NCBI GenBank assembly: GCA_014378085.1
Contig: JACMOJ010000012.1
Span: forward strand, 1 to 31,397
From: Burkholderiales bacterium
GTDB taxonomy: Bacteria; Pseudomonadota; Gammaproteobacteria; Burkholderiales; Usitatibacteraceae
Direction of reading: 5' to 3'
DNA length: 31,397 bases
This document shows, piece after piece, positions 1 through 8,258 of the stretch. Within the stretch, counting starts at the first letter, position 1; each line of letters opens with the position of its first letter. The notes beneath the pieces are model-generated. The model did no database searches, was not told the DNA's origin, and saw only the letters and a list, made by a program, of their open reading frames with translations. The position numbers were made by a program, and so were the translations under genes.

Positions 1-107
1 ATCGCGATGTAGTCTTTGAATTTTCCCGGGAATGGTTTGTAGAGCGTGTGCAGTGAGCCGAGTGCGTCGTAACAGGTCGACATGTCTTCCACCAAGATAC
101 GAAAGCC
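1..107 (-). pseudogene. spoT: in-frame continuation of the spoT synthetase domain beyond a TAA stop; runs off the window
   Basis: Reading the minus strand in the same frame as the upstream spoT ORF, bases 107 to 3 translate without a stop into GFRILVEDMSTCYDALGSLH and then TLYKPFPGKFKDYIA. This is the standard continuation of the RelA/SpoT synthetase domain (compare the SpoT pattern DIYxFRVIV...CYRVLG...LYKPxPGRxKDYIA). The piece is separated from the upstream ORF only by the TAA at 108-110. It is therefore the remainder of the same gene, cut off by the window start. It is either a decayed 3' part or a sequence error close to a contig end. Confidence 0.8.
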
Positions 108-1016
108 TTAATTGTCCAGCTCCTCAGAAAACGAGATGTTTTTTTCTTGCATCTTTCTATAGATGGATGAAAGGTGTTTTTCGCGACCGGTCACGGTCGC
201 TTTGATGTTGAACTCGGCGAGCCGCGCCTTGATGGCGTCCGATATTTTGCCGACCACCTCACGGCGGTTGCCGCGAGCGGCCTTGACCGCCTTATCAAGC
301 ACTTGAAAGCGATTCGGGTGTAAATACCGGAATCCAAGATCTTCAAACTCATAGTAAACCGCATTCAAGCCGAGCCGATTGGCAATCGGTGAGTAAATAT
401 CGAGCGTTTCTCTGGCGACCCGTTCCTGCTTTGATTGGTGCACCGCGCCCAAGGTGCGCATATTGTGCAAACGATCGGCGAGTTTGATGAGGATGACACG
501 AACATCGCGCGCCATCGCCAGCAACATCTTGCGGAAGTTTTCCGCCTGCGCTTCTTCGAGTGTCGCAAACTGTAATTTGTCGAGTTTTGAAACGCCATCG
601 ACCAAGTCTGCCACCGCTTTGCCGAAGCGTTTTGCGATGTCGTCTTTAGTCGTCGGTGTATCTTCAACAACATCATGGAGGATCGCGGCAATCAGCGCCT
701 GTGCATCGAGATGCCACTGCGCGAGCAACGTGGCAACGGCGAGCGGATGGGTGATGTACGGCTCGCCGGATTTGCGAATCTGACCTTCGTGCGCAATCCG
801 CGCCATCTCGAAGGCCGCCTGCACCTTTTGGATATCGGCGGGCTTAAGGTAAGTCGAGATGATCGACAGCAGGGAGGTGGCATGCGACATCGAAAGCTGC
901 CCATTTTCTGGCGGCTCGATCGTGGGTGCGCCCGGACTCATGATTGCAGCAACCGCGGGCGTGGGGTGGCGCTGTGGCTCACCCGGCACAATTGGCGAAG
1001 GATTGGTGTTCGGCAT
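108..1016 (-). CDS. spoT: bifunctional (p)ppGpp hydrolase/synthetase (SpoT/RelA family), interrupted by an in-frame stop
   Basis: SpoT/RelA proteins hydrolyse and synthesise the alarmone (p)ppGpp in the cytoplasm. The N-terminal HD hydrolase domain is intact: H90, the HDxxED motif at 114-119 (HDVVED) and the DRLHNMRT motif at 181-188. The start of the synthetase domain follows (REKHLSSIYRKMQEKN). The ORF then stops at residue 302 in SFSEELDN-TAA, exactly where the family has DIY followed by G/A-FR, and homologous sequence continues in frame beyond the stop. The usual family length is about 700 or more residues. The first 42 residues are a low-complexity Pro/Ala extension; Met43 (MSHATSLLSIISTYL) matches the N-terminus of shorter SpoT proteins and is an alternative start. 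It is the last gene of the yicC-gmk-rpoZ-spoT operon, 28 bases after rpoZ. As read, it would be a hydrolase-only protein. Confidence 0.9.
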   Translation of the reverse strand: MPNTNPSPIVPGEPQRHPTPAVAAIMSPGAPTIEPPENGQLSMSHATSLLSIISTYLKPADIQKVQAAFEMARIAHEGQIRKSGEPYITHPLAVATLLAQWHLDAQALIAAILHDVVEDTPTTKDDIAKRFGKAVADLVDGVSKLDKLQFATLEEAQAENFRKMLLAMARDVRVILIKLADRLHNMRTLGAVHQSKQERVARETLDIYSPIANRLGLNAVYYEFEDLGFRYLHPNRFQVLDKAVKAARGNRREVVGKISDAIKARLAEFNIKATVTGREKHLSSIYRKMQEKNISFSEELDN

Positions 1017-1044
1017 AACGAAGCATCATCCTTCACAAAGTGCG

Positions 1045-1278
1045 TTACATATCAGCAGGCACCGTAGGCAGGCTCGGTGCTTGCGGTTTCAAAATGGCCA
1101 CGCCGATGTGCCCTGCGGCGATTTCGCGTAGCGCAATTACGCATGGCTTGTCCTTGCCGGGTTCAACATACGGGGCAGAACCAAGCGCCAACTGACGCGC
1201 ACGAGTGGTGGCAGTCAGAGTCAACTCAAAGCGGTTTGGGATCAGCTTAATACAATCATCAACGGTGATACGGGCCAT
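1045..1278 (-). CDS. rpoZ: DNA-directed RNA polymerase omega subunit
   Basis: Small RNA polymerase subunit that binds and stabilises beta' and contributes to ppGpp sensing. The 77-residue product starts [20 protein letters not shown], the hallmark N-terminus of omega, followed by the conserved [12 protein letters not shown] and [16 protein letters not shown] segments. The open frame extends 14 codons further upstream, but the start at 1278 matches the family and has a GGAG ribosome binding site 7 bases upstream, so the longer form is rejected. The gene lies between gmk and spoT, the usual proteobacterial order, and is probably cotranscribed with both. Confidence 0.96.
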   Translation of the reverse strand: MARITVDDCIKLIPNRFELTLTATTRARQLALGSAPYVEPGKDKPCVIALREIAAGHIGVAILKPQAPSLPTVPADM

Positions 1279-1361
1279 CGTGGAGCTCCAGACTTCAATC
1301 AAAACGGTGGGGAAACGCATCCGGCGACACCCGGTGGGCGGCGGCGGATCAAACGCGGGGG

Positions 1362-1961
1362 CTATTTAAGCAAATCAGCGTGCCGGGAAATCTGAAGATG
1401 AACGGTCAGTTGGCATGCCCGCGTGACGGCGAAAAGATCATCCAAAGCCACGCTAAAGTCTTCATTAATAATAACATAATCGGCTTTGTGGACGTGTTTT
1501 AGATCCTCACGAGCCTCCGATAGCCGATGCTGGATCACCTCAGTGGAGTCCTTGCCGCGTTTCACCAGCCGCCGCTGCAATTCCTCAATGGATGGCGGCA
1601 GGATGTAAATGTAGACCATGTCCGGAAAAAGCTTTTTGACCGCGCGTGCGCCTTGCCAGTCGATTTCTAGCAACACATTTGTACCCGACGCGCGACGGCT
1701 TTCGATCCACTTCCGCGAAGTTCCATAGAGATTGCCGTATACCTCGGCGTGCTCAAGGAATTCGTCGGCCGCGATTAACGCCTCAAACCGTGTGCGCGTG
1801 ACAAAGTGGTATTCGCGTCCGTCAGCCTCCCCCGCGCGCGGCGGCCGGGTGGTGAAGGAAACGGACAACGCAATGCTGCTGTCACGCGCGAGCAAACCCG
1901 CCACAAGGCTTGACTTGCCGGCGCCGGAGGGCGCTACAACGGTGAATAAGCAGCCTGACAT
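1362..1961 (-). CDS. gmk: guanylate kinase
   Basis: Phosphorylates GMP (and dGMP) to GDP with ATP in purine nucleotide metabolism, in the cytoplasm. The 199-residue protein has the P-loop PSGAGKS at residues 11-17, the GMP-binding TTRPPRxGExDGxEYHF segment, [12 protein letters not shown], and the [13 protein letters not shown] stretch typical of the family. Length is normal. It starts 12 bases after the yicC stop and is followed after 83 bases by rpoZ, giving the common yicC-gmk-rpoZ-spoT order, which links GTP supply and (p)ppGpp metabolism in one transcript. Confidence 0.97.
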   Translation of the reverse strand: MSGCLFTVVAPSGAGKSSLVAGLLARDSSIALSVSFTTRPPRAGEADGREYHFVTRTRFEALIAADEFLEHAEVYGNLYGTSRKWIESRRASGTNVLLEIDWQGARAVKKLFPDMVYIYILPPSIEELQRRLVKRGKDSTEVIQHRLSEAREDLKHVHKADYVIINEDFSVALDDLFAVTRACQLTVHLQISRHADLLK

Positions 1962-1973
1962 GGCGTTCTCAAG

Positions 1974-2846
1974 TCACTCGATGTTTTGAATCTGTTCGCG
2001 CATCTGTTCAATCAACACTTTGAGCTCAATTGAAACCTTGGTCGACTCGGTCGAAACGGATTTTGAGCCAAGTGTGTTGGATTCGCGATTCAGCTCTTGC
2101 ATGAGGAAGTCGAGTCGTTTGCCGATCGCACCGCCGCCTTTGAGTACCCGGCGCACCTCAACGGTGTGTGCGCCCAGCCGGTTGAGCTCTTCCGCAACGT
2201 CGATTCTCGAGGCAAACAGTACCACCTCCTGTTTAAGGCGGTCGTCACTCGCTGCCTCCAAGTTGGCGTCAGCGATCTTAAGCCGGAGCTTTTCTTCGTA
2301 CGCGGCGACCATTTGTGGCACTAGCGGGGCGACTTGTTTCACCAGCGTGTCGATGCCATCGAGCCGATCAAACAGCATCTGTGCGAGCTTTGCGCCTTCA
2401 CGTGCCCGTGTTGCGCTTAGCTCTTCTACAGCCTTTGCAAACAACGCCAGCAATGGCTCCTTGATTGCCTCGGCGGTCATCTCCGCGCTGGCCAGCACGC
2501 CCGGCGCGTGCATGATTTCCCAAACTGACAATTTTTGCGCGTCGAATTTGCCCAAAATATCTTGCTGTGTTTGTGCCAGCAGTGCCAGCGCCTCCGCGTT
2601 GGGGCCGCCGCGAGTTTGGGCGGGATCAGACGTCAGGGTCGCGCGACAATCGACTTTTCCACGTGTGATCGAGGCGGCGATTTGCTCGCGCATCGCACTT
2701 TCCAGCGCACGAATTTCTTCTGCCATCCGTGTCTGGAACTCCAGATAGCGATGATTCACCGATTTCAACTCGATAGAAATGCGACCACCAGCGACATCGC
2801 CGGTGACGGCGGCAAAGCCGGTCATACTTTTGACGGGGTGGGCCAT
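1974..2846 (-). CDS. yicC: YicC/YloC family endoribonuclease-type protein
   Basis: YicC-family proteins are conserved, stress-associated cytoplasmic proteins; E. coli YicC has been described as an endoribonuclease. The 290-residue product begins MAHPVKSMTGFAAVTG (family hallmark SMTGF) and continues with IELKSVNHRYLEFQTRM. It ends in the conserved LMQELNRESNTLGSKS and STKVSIELKVLIEQMREQ. Length fits the family (about 290). It is the first gene of the minus-strand operon. The 225 bases to the divergent kinase gene contain the operon's promoter region. Confidence 0.93.
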   Translation of the reverse strand: MAHPVKSMTGFAAVTGDVAGGRISIELKSVNHRYLEFQTRMAEEIRALESAMREQIAASITRGKVDCRATLTSDPAQTRGGPNAEALALLAQTQQDILGKFDAQKLSVWEIMHAPGVLASAEMTAEAIKEPLLALFAKAVEELSATRAREGAKLAQMLFDRLDGIDTLVKQVAPLVPQMVAAYEEKLRLKIADANLEAASDDRLKQEVVLFASRIDVAEELNRLGAHTVEVRRVLKGGGAIGKRLDFLMQELNRESNTLGSKSVSTESTKVSIELKVLIEQMREQIQNIE

Positions 2847-2964
2847 GGCGGGTGGAATGATTTCCAGAGTTACCCGAGGATAAGAGAATTCGTTTCAGAA
2901 TCGACTCAAGCCTCGTGGATGCAATGCATAGATGATGCGGCGGTGGACGACAGTTTGAGGCACA

Positions 2965-2988
2965 ATTATAGCTTACGGCTTTCGCCGT
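2965..2988 (-). promoter_or_regulatory. candidate promoter element for the yicC operon: perfect -10 box beside a small hairpin
   Basis: On the minus strand bases 2970-2965 read TATAAT, a perfect sigma-70 -10 box, about 120 bases upstream of yicC. Immediately upstream of it, 2975-2988 form an inverted repeat with 5-bp arms (ACGGC and GCCGT around TTTC). No convincing -35 box is visible at 16-18 bases, so the call is tentative; the inverted repeat could be an operator. Confidence 0.3.
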
Positions 2989-3071
2989 TATGCTGTCGGC
3001 GACAGGCACCAGCCATCACAACGCCACCCGGAATGGGCTCGCCAACGGGTCTACCGCTGCTGACATACCCT

Positions 3072-4034
3072 ATGGCATCACAATCCAATCAGCCGCTACC
3101 AGAGGGCTACCAACTCCAGGAATACACCATCGACAAGGTGCTTTCTTCGGGCGGCTTTTCGATTGTCTACCTCGCGCATGATGCGGCGGGAACCCCCTAT
3201 GCGATTAAGGAATATCTGCCCGCTGCGCTGGTGGTGCGTTCGGATGGCGCGGATGTCAGCATTAACGTTGACGAAAACCAGGCGGTGTTCCGGCACGGCT
3301 TGAAGTGCTTTTTTGAAGAGGGCCGTTCGCTAGCGCTGATCTCCCACCCGAACGTCATCCGCGTAGAGAACTTCTTTCGTGCGAATGAAACCGTCTACAT
3401 GGTCATGCAGTATGTCCGCGGTCGCACGCTGCAATTTCATATACAGCGACATCGGCAGGAGTTTTCTGAGGCGTTCATTCGCCGCACGTTCACGTTGCTA
3501 TTAAATGGCCTGCGGGAAGTACACGCGAACAAGCTATTGCACCTCGATATCAAGCCCGCCAATATTTACATCACGATGGAAGGAAAGCCGGTGCTGTTAG
3601 ATTTTGGTGCCGCGCGCCAAGCCTTGACTGAGGATGCGCCAAAGTTACGCCCGATGTATACGGCCGGATTTGCCGCGACTGAGCAATATCACCATCACGA
3701 GCAAATGGGGCCGTGGACAGATATTTACGCCATCGGCGCGACCATGTATACGTCGATCGGCGGCATTCATCCGCGACCGGCAAATGATCGTCTCGAAGAC
3801 AATCAAATAGAGCCGCTGCGCGACTTGGCGAAAGGCATATTTTCTGAAGACCTTTACGACATCATCGACTGGTGTCTGCAATTAGATCACCTCGCGCGCC
3901 CGCAATCCGCCTTTGAATTACAGAAAGCACTCATGAAGGATTCCAGTGAGTGGCGGGCCGACGTTGTGGTCACAGATATAGAGTCAACTTTCACCAATCG
4001 CCTCAAGGCGACGCTCAACAAGAAACTTTTCTGA
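3072..4034 (+). CDS. serine/threonine protein kinase (Hanks type, cytoplasmic)
   Basis: A 320-residue kinase consisting of a catalytic domain only. Visible motifs are a glycine-rich loop with GGFSIVYLA at about 27-35, Lys46 in YAIKEY, the catalytic loop HLDIKPAN at 157-164 (Asp159; the usual Arg of HRD is Leu), DFGAAR at 177-182, and TDIYAIG further on. No transmembrane or PASTA segment is present. The ORF is open back to 2535, but that extension lies antisense to yicC. Met at 3072 (MASQSNQP) or 3033 (MGSPTG) are the plausible starts, and neither has a clear Shine-Dalgarno. The cognate-looking PP2C phosphatase follows after 13 bases, so the two probably form a reversible phosphorylation pair. 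Substrates are unknown. Confidence 0.9.
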   Translation: MASQSNQPLPEGYQLQEYTIDKVLSSGGFSIVYLAHDAAGTPYAIKEYLPAALVVRSDGADVSINVDENQAVFRHGLKCFFEEGRSLALISHPNVIRVENFFRANETVYMVMQYVRGRTLQFHIQRHRQEFSEAFIRRTFTLLLNGLREVHANKLLHLDIKPANIYITMEGKPVLLDFGAARQALTEDAPKLRPMYTAGFAATEQYHHHEQMGPWTDIYAIGATMYTSIGGIHPRPANDRLEDNQIEPLRDLAKGIFSEDLYDIIDWCLQLDHLARPQSAFELQKALMKDSSEWRADVVVTDIESTFTNRLKATLNKKLF

Positions 4035-4047
4035 TGGGCACAGGCTA

Positions 4048-4962
4048 ATGAGATTTACTGTCTTTCAAGATAGCAAGATCGGTGGACGCAAAGTCAATCA
4101 AGATCGACTCGCCTACTCCTATTTCAAAGATACCCTGTTAATGGTGATTGCCGATGGCATGGGCGGACACGCGCGAGGAGAAATCGCGGCCGAAATTGCC
4201 GTGAATACCCTTAACAATCGATTCCAAGCCGAAGCGCGTACCGTGCTGCGACAACCCAGAGACTTTTTAGACAACGCGGTGCATGCCGCCCACCGCGCCA
4301 TTGTCGCGTTTGCCGATAAACACGACATGCTTGAGTGCCCGCGCACCACTTTGGTTGCGGTGATCTTGCAAAATGGCGTCGCCCAATGGGCACACGTCGG
4401 CGATTCGCGGCTGTACTATTTCCGCAGCGGCCGCCTCGCCATTGCTACGCAAGACCATTCCCGCGTTCAACAAATGATTGATGCGGGCATCATTACGCCC
4501 GAGCAAGCGACGGTGCACCCGGACCGCAACAAAATCTACAACTGTCTCGGCGGGGTAATGCCGCCCTCAGTAACATACTCGGAGGAATGGAGTCTGCAGG
4601 TCGGCGATAGCATCTGGATTTCGACGGACGGATTTTGGGGGCCACTAAGTTCGGCCGACATCGCAACCAGGCTGACGAGCGAGAGCATCCTCTCGTTGAC
4701 GCCTAAACTGATGGACGAAGCCGAGCGCAAAGCTGGCGCGGAGTCGGACAATCTTTCAGTGGTCGCGCTGACTTGGGAGAATCAAGAAGAAGCGCCCCAC
4801 GAGGCTGCGGACGATGGCACGATGACGGAACCCATGGCGGGGTTTAGCTCAACCATGAATACGACGCAAGAGTTTGCGGCAGTGAAAGACGAAATCTCCG
4901 ACGACGACATCGAAAAAGCGATCGCAGAGATTCAGAACGCGATTAAAAAAGTAAGCCGTTAG
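4048..4962 (+). CDS. PP2C-family serine/threonine protein phosphatase
   Basis: Metal-dependent phosphatase of 304 residues, probably removing phosphates placed by the adjacent kinase. PP2C metal and active-site motifs are all visible: NQDR at 17-20, ADGMGGHARGE at 35-45 (Asp36), HVGDSR at 116-121 (Asp119), TQDHS at 134-138, STDGFWG at 192-198 (Asp194) and SDNLSVV at 233-239 (Asp234, Asn235). The last 60 residues are acidic and of low complexity and end in a predicted helix; this tail is not part of the core fold. It lies 13 bases after the kinase stop and 39 bases before rph, in one operon. Confidence 0.94.
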   Translation: MRFTVFQDSKIGGRKVNQDRLAYSYFKDTLLMVIADGMGGHARGEIAAEIAVNTLNNRFQAEARTVLRQPRDFLDNAVHAAHRAIVAFADKHDMLECPRTTLVAVILQNGVAQWAHVGDSRLYYFRSGRLAIATQDHSRVQQMIDAGIITPEQATVHPDRNKIYNCLGGVMPPSVTYSEEWSLQVGDSIWISTDGFWGPLSSADIATRLTSESILSLTPKLMDEAERKAGAESDNLSVVALTWENQEEAPHEAADDGTMTEPMAGFSSTMNTTQEFAAVKDEISDDDIEKAIAEIQNAIKKVSR

Positions 4963-5001
4963 GCAACGTCCCTCAACTCCTATTTCTGAAAGACCACCGT
5001 C

Positions 5002-5721
5002 ATGGCCCGCGCCTACCAACGAACTGCAAATGATCTCCGACCCATTAAGATTACCCGTCGTTACACCAAACACGCGGAAGGCTCGGTGCTGGTGGAAATG
5101 GGCGACACGAAAGTGTTGTGTACGGCAAGCGTCGAGGAACGCGTGCCGCCGCACAAGAAAAATTCTGGTGAGGGATGGGTTACCGCTGAATACGGAATGC
5201 TGCCGCGTTCCACCAACACCCGCAGTGACCGTGAAGCGGCTCGCGGCAAACAAACTGGCCGCACCCAAGAGATACAGCGCCTCATCGGCCGCAGCTTGCG
5301 GGCAGTGGTGGATTTGAAGAAACTTGGCGAAAGACAAATTACGCTGGATTGCGACGTGTTGCAGGCAGACGGCGGCACACGTTGCGCCTCGATCACGGGT
5401 GCCTTTGTTGCGCTCCACGATGCCATCTCGACGCTCATGACAAAAGGCGTGATTAAACAAACGCCCATTCGTGATTTTGTCGCCGCGATTTCTGTTGGCA
5501 TCAGCGCATCAGGCGCGATGCTCGATCTGGACTATGTGGAGGACTCGAGCTGTGAAACGGATATGAATGTGGTGATGACCGGTTCGGGTACGTTTATTGA
5601 AATTCAAGGCACCGCTGAGGGCGCGCCATTTACCCGCGCGCAATCGGATCAGTTGTTGGCCCTTGCGGAAGCCGGCATCAGCCAACTCATTGCCGCGCAA
5701 CGGGCGGCGTTGGCGACCTAG
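5002..5721 (+). CDS. rph: ribonuclease PH
   Basis: Phosphate-dependent 3'-5' exoribonuclease that trims tRNA precursors; works as a hexamer. The 239-residue product has the family signature [19 protein letters not shown], the [27 protein letters not shown] stretch including the phosphate-binding [34 protein letters not shown], and the C-terminal [20 protein letters not shown]. Length is normal and no catalytic residue is missing. In many betaproteobacteria rph is followed by an ITPase gene (rdgB); here it is followed by a GNAT gene, so the usual gene order breaks at this point. Confidence 0.97.
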   Translation: MARAYQRTANDLRPIKITRRYTKHAEGSVLVEMGDTKVLCTASVEERVPPHKKNSGEGWVTAEYGMLPRSTNTRSDREAARGKQTGRTQEIQRLIGRSLRAVVDLKKLGERQITLDCDVLQADGGTRCASITGAFVALHDAISTLMTKGVIKQTPIRDFVAAISVGISASGAMLDLDYVEDSSCETDMNVVMTGSGTFIEIQGTAEGAPFTRAQSDQLLALAEAGISQLIAAQRAALAT

Positions 5722-5745
5722 CGACATCGTTGTGAGCGTGAGGCG

Positions 5746-6354
5746 ATGTCGGAACTCGTAATGCACTCTGGATCGCAACCTGACGTTTTGGTGGCCATCG
5801 ATGGTTATCGCATCATTGAGTTGATCGCGGACGATATTGCTGCGCTACAACGCCTATACGAGGAAAATCCTGAATACAGCCTGTCGGTGTTGGGCAGAGC
5901 GCCTAGGGCGAGTGATGCGTTTGACGACTTTCACGATCGTCCTCCGCCAGAATTTCCGATGGGCCGCAAGTGGATGCTGGGATTCATCACGGACGACAAT
6001 GTGCTGGTTGGTGTCGCCGAGGTCGTTTCAGATCTTTTCGCCCACTCTGTTTGGAACATCGGCTACTTCATGCTCGCCACTAACCGGCACGGTAGCGGCG
6101 ATGCCTTTCGACTTTACGCGGCGCTTGAATCGTGGATAGGTCGTCAGCACGCGCGCTGGCTCAGGCTGGGAGTGGTAGTGGGCAATCGACGTGCAGAACG
6201 GTTTTGGCAACGCTGTGGCTACGCCGAAACGCGTACTCGAGAGAACTACCTAGTCGGCGAAAAGGCCCATACGCTGCGTGTGATGGTGAAACCCATTACA
6301 CATGGCGTGTTATCAGATTACCTTCAGCTTGTGCCACGCGACCGACCCGACTAG
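5746..6354 (+). CDS. GNAT family N-acetyltransferase
   Basis: A 202-residue GCN5-related acetyltransferase; the acceptor substrate is unknown. The centre carries the GNAT pattern: WMLGFITDDNVLVGVAEVV (strand), WNIGYFMLATNRHGSGDAFRLYAALESW (acetyl-CoA-binding motif A region, degenerate RxxGxG-like loop), and then LRLGVVVGNRRAERFWQRCGY, a typical motif B (N-xxA-xxFWxxxGF/Y). The start at 5746 has GAGG only 2 bases upstream; ATG at 5761 is a possible alternative. It ends convergently with the minus-strand oxidoreductase, the two genes overlapping by 4 bases through CTAG. Confidence 0.85.
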   Translation: MSELVMHSGSQPDVLVAIDGYRIIELIADDIAALQRLYEENPEYSLSVLGRAPRASDAFDDFHDRPPPEFPMGRKWMLGFITDDNVLVGVAEVVSDLFAHSVWNIGYFMLATNRHGSGDAFRLYAALESWIGRQHARWLRLGVVVGNRRAERFWQRCGYAETRTRENYLVGEKAHTLRVMVKPITHGVLSDYLQLVPRDRPD

Positions 6355-6359
6355 GTCGG
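6347..6359. other. small inverted repeat covering the stop codons of two convergent genes
   Basis: CCGAC (6347-6351) and GTCGG (6355-6359) form a perfect 5-bp stem around TAG. The two convergent genes end inside it: the stop of the GNAT gene is 6352-6354 and that of the oxidoreductase is 6353-6351. It could be a weak two-way transcription stop, but there is no T tract. Confidence 0.3.
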
Positions 6360-7505
6360 AGATCGATACTTCGTGATGAACGCACGATCAATACGATCTT
6401 TCCATCGCCAAACCCATTCGCCTTGCCACGTTACCGGCCCCCACGATCCGATGGCATGTTTTCTTCCGGTAGAGATGAGGTACAGCGACCGCTGCTGTGG
6501 CTGATAAGGCGCTAGCGGCCGATCGGAAAGTGCGGCAAGTAGATTTGTCGCAAGTGGCGGCCCGGCCCGTACCGCATAGACACCAGACTTTGGTCGCGAG
6601 TGGTCCACCATCGACGCGCAATCACCAACTGCAAAGACGTTTGGGTGGGAGACTGACTGCAAGTACGAATTGGTGAGAATGTAGCCCTGCGTATTGCATG
6701 CCACGCCGGATTGGGCTGGCCAGTCAGCGGCGGCAGCGCCGAGTGCGGCGATGACCAGATCTGCGCCGATCTCCAACCCGTTGGCCAACACGACGGCGTC
6801 ATGGTGGATGTGAGATGCAGGCACGCCCGCATACAAGGTGATATCGGCATTCCGAAGTGCGGCAGAAATTTTGGCACCCACTTTGCCGGGCAAGGTATTG
6901 GACGCCGAGATAATCGATAACGTGCAGGCTGGCGCTGCGTCTACTGCTCTTTTTACACAAGTGCTCACACGGGTGTCCGCACGAGCGCCCGCATGCTGCA
7001 TTGCCAGCGCAACTTCGACGCCACCGGCGCCTGCACCCACTACCACCACGCGGATTGGTGGTCCGGCATGCGTCGCCAAGGCGGCTTTAAATTTGCCAAG
7101 TCGGGTGATGAAATCTTCAATCGGCCGTACCGCGAGTGCGTGTTCAACCGCGCCGGGAATGCCGCCAACGTTCGCCACGGAGCCAATATCAATTGAAAGA
7201 ACATCAAAACCAAGGCGCTTACCGTTAACGCAAACGACTTCATTTGCCGCGAAGTCTATGGCGGTTGCCGCTGTCTGTTCGAAGGTTGCACGCGCCTGCT
7301 GCGCGAGCGGCGCGAGCGGGATGATGCAGTCTTCAAGTTCGTAATGCCCTGCAATCCAGCCCGGCAGCATGCCTGAATAGACCTGGCGGTGATACGGCGC
7401 GACGAGAGTGACCTCGGTATTGTCAGGCGGTGCCGCACCAAACGCCTTCAACACATGGACATGTGCGTGCCCGCCGCCGAGCAATATAAGGCGCTTCATT
7501 GCCAT
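6351..7505 (-). CDS. FAD-dependent pyridine nucleotide-disulfide oxidoreductase, 'N-terminal to SelD' type (TIGR03169-like)
   Basis: A 384-residue flavoprotein resembling type II NADH dehydrogenases and the domain often fused to selenophosphate synthetase (SelD). It has an N-terminal FAD-binding Rossmann motif LILLGGGHAHVHVL (about residues 6-19) with the HAHVHVL signature of this subfamily, then YSGMLPGWIAGHY. A second nucleotide-binding motif VVVVGAGAGGVEVALAM is present, and VFAVGDCASM near the C-terminus binds FAD. There is no SelD kinase domain attached or nearby. Met3 (7499) is an equally good start. It is the last gene of a four-gene run, 12 bases after the DUF3047 gene; its electron donor and acceptor cannot be read from sequence. 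Confidence 0.85.
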   Translation of the reverse strand: MAMKRLILLGGGHAHVHVLKAFGAAPPDNTEVTLVAPYHRQVYSGMLPGWIAGHYELEDCIIPLAPLAQQARATFEQTAATAIDFAANEVVCVNGKRLGFDVLSIDIGSVANVGGIPGAVEHALAVRPIEDFITRLGKFKAALATHAGPPIRVVVVGAGAGGVEVALAMQHAGARADTRVSTCVKRAVDAAPACTLSIISASNTLPGKVGAKISAALRNADITLYAGVPASHIHHDAVVLANGLEIGADLVIAALGAAAADWPAQSGVACNTQGYILTNSYLQSVSHPNVFAVGDCASMVDHSRPKSGVYAVRAGPPLATNLLAALSDRPLAPYQPQQRSLYLISTGRKHAIGSWGPVTWQGEWVWRWKDRIDRAFITKYRSPT

Positions 7506-7517
7506 GCCGCGCGTGCG

Positions 7518-8258
7518 CTATTTCGCGTCAAAGCGGACGTCACCAAACCAAGTCGTGACCGCTTCGTTGGTCTGGTCGGTGTCATTGCCTACCGCGACAC
7601 CAATGATGCGAGGGGCGGCCGTTCCAAATGTCGCGCGAAAATCTGCGGCGACATCATGTTTTTCTTCGATCCACGTATTGGCGTTAGTGTTCCCAGACTG
7701 GAGGGTGATCACGTGCACGCGGTTTGTGTATGGGCTCGCGTGCCGGATGCCGACTGGCGTTTTGTTGTCCCATACATAACAAAGCGCCGCGGTCGGCACG
7801 TCATTACCCGCGACAAGTCTCGCCACACGAATCTTCATACGCTCATTAAACGGTAGCGACTCAAGCGGCACATCAAAGAATACATAGACGCGCGCCGCGT
7901 AGTCGTCGCCGGCTTTTTTTGACGTATCGGCGGTGTGTACAACGCGATTGATTTTCCAGCGCCACGTTAAATGCGGCGTGACTTTCGGGTCGACGTCGAA
8001 CGGCAACGCAACACTACCTGCTGAATCATGTGAGTCGACGCGAAGTACGGTAAGGCCACCATCGTCAACCAATGAAAATTTGTTGGTGTTTGTCTTTGGG
8101 ATACGCAGAACGCGATAGGTGTCTGGTAATGTCGCGGTAGGTGCATTTGCCGAAAACGGCAATCCGCCGGGTGCGGTGGCAAGTGCCGCGCCGCCCGCAA
8201 TCGCCAATCCCAAAATTACAAGGATGATGGCGCAGTTAATAGGCGTTTGTGGCCTCAC
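7518..8258 (-). CDS. DUF3047 domain-containing exported protein
   Basis: A 246-residue protein with an N-terminal hydrophobic segment (about residues 9-28, ending ALATA) that looks like a signal peptide or membrane anchor. The rest matches the DUF3047 pattern: SAGSVALPFDVDPKVTPHLTWRWKIN, DDYAARVYVFFD, and the C-terminal WIEEKHDVAADFRATFG with IIGVAVGNDTDQT. Function is unknown; the fold is probably a periplasmic beta-sandwich. The start is GTG, overlapping the TGA stop of the preceding glycosyltransferase gene by 4 bases (GTGA), so translation is probably coupled. Confidence 0.85.
   Translation of the reverse strand: MRPQTPINCAIILVILGLAIAGGAALATAPGGLPFSANAPTATLPDTYRVLRIPKTNTNKFSLVDDGGLTVLRVDSHDSAGSVALPFDVDPKVTPHLTWRWKINRVVHTADTSKKAGDDYAARVYVFFDVPLESLPFNERMKIRVARLVAGNDVPTAALCYVWDNKTPVGIRHASPYTNRVHVITLQSGNTNANTWIEEKHDVAADFRATFGTAAPRIIGVAVGNDTDQTNEAVTTWFGDVRFDAK

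Noticed and set aside
2020..2748. 242-codon open frame on the plus strand
   Set aside because: Ser-rich antisense shadow of yicC.
2535..3071. Long N-terminal extension of the kinase frame
   Set aside because: It lies antisense to yicC and has no kinase-like sequence; the protein similarity begins after 3072.
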